This document shows, in pieces, positions 59,210-64,000 of a stretch of 64,000 nt of DNA. Origin of the DNA: Stramonita haemastoma (Eukaryota > Mollusca > Gastropoda > Neogastropoda > Muricidae). The notes below the pieces were generated by a model. That model was not told the DNA's origin, made no database searches, and saw only the letters and a program-made list of their open reading frames with translations. The position numbers and the translations under genes were made by a program. The DNA lies in the NCBI GenBank assembly GCA_030674155.1, contig CM060342.1, forward strand, positions 8,549,065 to 8,613,064, given 5' to 3'. The first letter of the stretch is position 1. The number at the start of each line of letters is the position of its first letter.

Positions 59210-59800
59210 AAGTGTGACAGAATGAGCCTTTATACACATGACATATTACCAACCCAAGGACTCGTTGAAGTTCAAAAAGCACAAAAAACAAAGGGCCATC
59301 CCAGACAACCAACATCAAGAATGATGACTAAAATAGATATGAATTAAGTCTTCAGAAACTTACACAGAAAAGTGTAGAGGCTCCAACAGATGCAAATGAA
59401 CAGGAAACAAAAGACAGACTCCGAGTTAAAAAACAGATGGGGATTATCATTTAGGGTGAGGGAAGGGGGTAAAGGGAAGGGAGGGAGGGAGGGGGGAATG
59501 AGTTAAAAATGGAGGAGGATTAAGAAATGGAGAGGGGTATGATGGGGAGCTTATAGAAAAACTATTTATATTCTAATAGACATGGCATGAGGTTGAGGGA
59601 AAAACTACAATGAATAATGATACACAGTATTCTAAATATAGCCATAGCTCGTGGTAAAGTTATGGTAATAAATGACCAAAAAAGAAATAGCAAATGCTAA
59701 TAATTATGGGCATACAATGAAATCTAAAGACATAATCATGACTGTTTAAACAGATGAAGGGATATACAGGCACATGTATGCATGCATGTGCACACCCACT
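59210..59800. other. intergenic stretch
   Basis: Purine-rich and AT-rich DNA with no recognisable gene. Confidence 0.4.
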
Positions 59801-59801
59801 C

Positions 59802-60394
<593 letters not shown>

Positions 60395-61219
60395 ACCGCC
60401 CATCACTAGAAATGTCAGAATACATCATACGAAGTCTTTTCTTGTCTCCCTAACCCCACCCCCTATCTCCCAATCTCCCTCCCATCCACACTCACCCTCT
60501 CTCCCTCCACTCACCCCTACCCCACCCCACCCTCTCCGACCCTCCCTCTTTGTTTTTACAGCCCAAGTAAATTCTTGTGTGACAATTGCCACTAGTGTGT
60601 GTATGATAGCCCCCTTAAGCTTGGTAAACTATGCATCTCACACACACACACTGCTCCCACAGTCTACGCTGTGGGAAGAAAGAACGGGAGTCTTTCATTA
60701 GAGAATCTCATTTTGTGCTTCACACTTTACAATAAAAACTGTTAATGACCATCGTGCTAGTTAAGCGAGTTCCAAGGAAATTAGAGAAACTTGTTTTCTG
60801 AGCTTCTTTTAGGAAGAAAAATTTTTTCTCAACTATGTGCACGCTAAGCGAGCTCTAAGGAAATTAAGAAGAATTTTCTTTTGTGTTACACTTTTACAAG
60901 AAAACTGCCTACCACCACGTGTGCGCGAGGAGCAAGTTCTAAGGAAATTACAGAAACTATTTTGTGCTTCATACTTGACAGGAAAAAGAGCCAACTAGGC
61001 CTACCACATGTGCGCACTGACCTGAGTTATTAGGGCGGTAACATCAGTGTTTGCTGCTATAGTATTGTCACGAGAGAGTGTGCAGAGATGTTTGTGAAGA
61101 TTGTAAAGTGTGGAGATTTATGAAAACAAAAGACTTGTTTCTTCTTCTTCTTTTTTTTTACAGGTAGGGAGGAGTAACTGGAAAACAAGTGAGTAGAGAG
61201 ATGTGTTAGTTTTGAGGGG

Positions 61220-61320
61220 GTGTTTTTTTTTTTTTATTTGGTGTTGTTAGGTTTTTGTTTGGGTTTTTTTATGTTGTTTGTTTGGGGTTTTTTTTTTTTT
61301 TTTTGGGGGGGGGTCAGAAG

Positions 61321-61378
<58 letters not shown>
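61220..61378. repeat. poly-T, G-run and (CT)n
   Basis: A T-run, then G8, then about 55 bases of CT. Confidence 0.9.
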
Positions 61379-61382
<4 letters not shown>

Positions 61383-61544
61383 ACAAGAAGGAAAAAGGCC
61401 TGATAATGAACAAATAAAAGAAATTAAAACGATGTGAAATCAGAGAAAAATTCTTGGTTCCAAGAGATCTGCCAAGCATGTTTCAAGCCCCCACCACTCT
61501 AAATACCCATGAACAGAGGTGAGAAAACACAAGACATGGCAGAA

Positions 61545-61710
61545 CATCTTGCGCACACATTAAAGCCTGTTCTGCTTTGAAATAGTAGGCCTTTGTGTGC
61601 CGGTGGGAACGGATGACAAAATTTACAAAACCGCATGCACATTGGGACTCATACAAAAAAGCACATAGGTACTTATTCCATTATCCTCGATATAAAAGAA
61701 TAATAATATT
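61545..61710 (+). mobile_element. SINE family A, 3' part
   Basis: Matches 59020-59185 (AACATCTTGCGCACACATTA, GGTGGGAACGGATGACA, CTTATTCCATTATCCTCGAT). Confidence 0.75.
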
Positions 61711-61741
61711 TTTTTTAAAAAGGAGATAAAAATTATGTGTT

Positions 61742-61772
<31 letters not shown>

Positions 61773-61804
61773 ACATGAAGGGAATTAAGGCACTGGCAGA
61801 TCTG

Positions 61805-62120
61805 CACTTTAAGGTTGTTAAGTTAAAGTTAAAGTCTGTCCCGAGCCTAAGGCTCATCAGGCCGGTGCTTATCCCGGTTTCTGTGGCGTTAAGCGACTGA
61901 GAGTCGTAGACTCCCCCCTGGATAGGACGCCAGTCTATCGCAGGGTTAACCCCCAACACAAGGTTGGTACCCCTTTTACACATGGGTGGGGTGAGAAAAT
62001 AGCCGTAAAGTGCCTTTTCCAAGGGCACAACACCATAGCTGAAAGCTGGGATCGAACCCGCAACCTTTAGATTACGAGTCCAACACCCTAACCACTAGAC
62101 TACAGCGGCGGCTGACTTTA
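61805..62120 (-). mobile_element. tRNA-headed SINE (family C)
   Basis: On the - strand the head TAGTCTAGTGGTTAGGGTGT and GCGGGTTCGATCCCAGC gives well-kept A and B boxes. The body contains GATAGACTGGCGTCCTATCC, a motif common in SINEs of many animals. Confidence 0.7.
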
Positions 62121-62154
62121 AGGTTGACCTGGAAGATAATATTTAAAAAATCCC

Positions 62155-62275
62155 TATCCTCAATTCACCAGATGCTGCTGCCAAGAATCGAACCAATATC
62201 TTCATGGACCCACGGGACTGAAGTAAAACAGTCTTAACAACACAGCTATAGCATCCATCGCAAGTTGTGTACAAA
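62155..62275 (-). mobile_element. SINE family B, - orientation
   Basis: Contains AGATGCTGCTGCCAAGAATC and CTTCATGGACCCACGGGACT, the reverse complement of the 41970 head region. Confidence 0.6.
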
Positions 62276-62507
62276 ACAATATCATATAACCAATACAACA
62301 CAATATAGAGTCAAAGAATTAACCAACCCCACCCACCCATTCCACCCCCAAACTGTTACATTTCTGTGTGTTTTTAATATTTTGAAGAGAAAAAAAAATC
62401 TGGCAAACATTCACTGGTATGTCTTCACATAGAAGCATGTGGGGTGTCTGTGACGAAACCCTTACAAGGTATAGTTTTAAACAAAATTCGTTGTACTTTG
62501 CTATATA

Positions 62508-62538
<31 letters not shown>

Positions 62539-62979
62539 ATGTGTGTGTGTGTGTGTGTGTGTGTTAGTATAAAGGGCCTGTGAATTGTGTCCACATGGGA
62601 TGACATGGAGAAAAGCCTTGTGACTGTCAGTTACAAAAGTTGTTTTTTTATGTTTACACCATGCAATGAAAGTTATAAAGATTTACCATTTACTTCAACT
62701 TTTCACCAATCATAGTAATAATAATTCTGTGATTTTAACTTTTAGCTGACTCTAAAATACTTTTTGTGGGTAATACTGACAGAATAATTTCTTGATTTTT
62801 TTTTTAGGTATCACTAATCCATATTGATCTCTAGCTTATTTTGTTTTATTTGTAGCTGTTGCGTTTTTTCTGTTTGGTTGGGGGGGGGGGGGGGGGGGGA
62901 GTGAGAGGGGGTTTTTTTGTTGTTGTTGTTTTTGTGTTTTTTTGTTTGGTTGGTTTTTGTTGTTTTTTGGGGGGGTTGT

Positions 62980-63018
<39 letters not shown>

Positions 63019-63398
63019 GGGGGGGGGCATTGTTGTTAGCTTTTTGTGGCTGTTCGGTTTTTTCTTCAGTTAATATGGTTTGGAGGGGGGGGGGTGAAGC
63101 TTTCGGGTGGGGAGGGGGGGGGGAAGTAAGGTGGTTTTTCCTTTTTCTTAGTTAATAAATTCAATCTATCTTTCTATAAATTATACTCTCTAAAATTTCA
63201 TATGTGTGTGCGAGCACGCACGCGCGCGCAAACTACATAATATTTAGATCTAAATAGCCTAACATTCTCCCATACCCACTTATAGTATTCTATGTCCAAA
63301 AACAGCATTCCGGGTCTTTCGAGCATGAACATAAACCCTCATCCATCATCAACAAGACTTTCGGAGAAGGGTTACCATCTTCTCCTCATGATCATTAC
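62276..63398. other. intergenic, low complexity
   Basis: TA repeat (62505-62538), GT tract (62539-62565), G-run (62881-62899), long T-run (62981-63017). No gene seen. Confidence 0.6.
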
Positions 63399-63452
63399 CT
63401 CACAATACGCCCTGTACGCCGCCCAGTCGACGATGAAAGGACCTCGCCAGTT
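63399..63452 (-). other. possible 54-bp exon (weak)
   Basis: On the - strand an AG at 63453 is followed by an open 18-codon stretch NWRGPFIVDWAAYRAYCE that ends at a good donor (GAG/GTAATG). Base composition is more coding-like than its surroundings. The + strand also reads openly (MIITSQYALYAAQSTMKGPR and on to a GTAAGT at 63458). The upstream pyrimidine tract is poor. I do not recognise the protein. Confidence 0.2.
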
Positions 63453-63914
63453 CTTCAGTAAGTCATGTTAAGTGTCGTTTGGTGATGGACAGGGGACGTC
63501 ACTCTCGTGACAGCTTTACCGTCACCCTCTTCCTCCTAGCTTATCTCCTTGGTGTGTGCGTAGAATGCTAATCTTTCCCCCCCTCCTGTCAACCCCAGGG
63601 TCGTTTATAATCGCGTGAGTTCACTTAGCTGGGCTGTAAAAGTGTTAGGGTGTCTTGTTTCTATTTCTTTTTTCTTTTTTTTCTTTTTTTTTTTTGGGGG
63701 GGGGGAGTGGTGGTTATATAGATGTCTTTTTTTTTTCTTTAAATTTTTTTGTTTCTGCAATTTCATTAAAAAAAAAAAAAATTGGGGGGAGGGGGTTATA
63801 TTTCAACTGAGGAATTAAGATGACAAAGTTAACGACTATTCTATGAAAGTTGCACGATGATAATCCAAAAGTTTGTTCTTGATCTTTCTTTTTCTGTGAT
63901 AAGAAGTAGGGTTC

Positions 63915-63917
<3 letters not shown>

Positions 63918-63986
<69 letters not shown>
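63918..63986. repeat. (GT)n microsatellite at the window end
   Basis: Uninterrupted GT repeats, continuing as GTGCGTGCGTGC to the last base. Confidence 0.95.
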
Positions 63987-63989
<3 letters not shown>

Positions 63990-64000
63990 TGCGTGCGTGC

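Overview
The window looks like animal nuclear DNA, most likely from a mollusc, and I would guess a marine gastropod. The evidence is spliced genes with GT-AG introns, very dense (CA)n/(GA)n microsatellites, many tRNA-headed SINEs, fragments of non-LTR retrotransposons, and a secreted astakine/prokineticin-type cytokine gene. The gastropod assignment is inference; no marker gene in the window fixes it.

Layout. (1) 1-6.0 kb: minisatellites and simple repeats with no recognisable exon. (2) 7164-15289, + strand: the 3' part of a paxillin gene (LD4, LD5 and four LIM domains in seven exons), followed by a long AT-rich 3' region to a poly(A) signal near 19.88 kb. (3) 26305 down to about 22.75 kb, - strand: a small secreted cysteine-rich protein of the prokineticin/astakine family. 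(4) 38024 down to 28532, - strand: a complete delta-tubulin gene (six coding exons). (5) 41195-54050, + strand: a complete MAPK7/ERK5 gene (ten coding exons, kinase domain plus long C-terminal tail), head-to-head with delta-tubulin across about 3.2 kb. (6) 54-64 kb: 3' region of ERK5, then SINEs, LINE fragments and microsatellites, with one weak candidate exon near 63.4 kb.

The most striking signal is a repeated relationship between introns and tandem arrays. In six of the 23 introns I can place, in all four genes, a tandem repeat (one extra copy up to about 21 copies) is built from the intron's own splice-site region. At paxillin exon 7164, astakine-like exon 3 and delta-tubulin exon 2 the repeat unit contains the real 3' acceptor plus the first 10-45 bases of the exon. 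At paxillin exon 9507-9680, ERK5 exon 2 and ERK5 exon 6 the unit contains the donor region. In the astakine-like gene the unit is exactly 36 bp, has no stop codons and is in frame with the exon, so each decoy acceptor would add 12 residues to the protein. I call these splice-site-seeded arrays; I do not know a described system of this kind.

Other points: the ERK5 activation loop reads TQY instead of the family's TEY. Delta-tubulin and ERK5 together need six single-base frame corrections, five of them apparent 1-bp deletions and most in short G or C runs, which fits assembly errors better than gene decay. A TTAA-flanked piggyBac-like relic, a MITE, a near-perfect hairpin in the paxillin 3' region and a perfect 61-bp inverted repeat are also recorded. 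Paxillin (focal adhesion scaffold), ERK5 (MEK5-activated kinase/transcription regulator), delta-tubulin (centriole) and the astakine-like cytokine are not an operon or pathway cluster; their adjacency appears incidental apart from the divergent TUBD1/MAPK7 pair.
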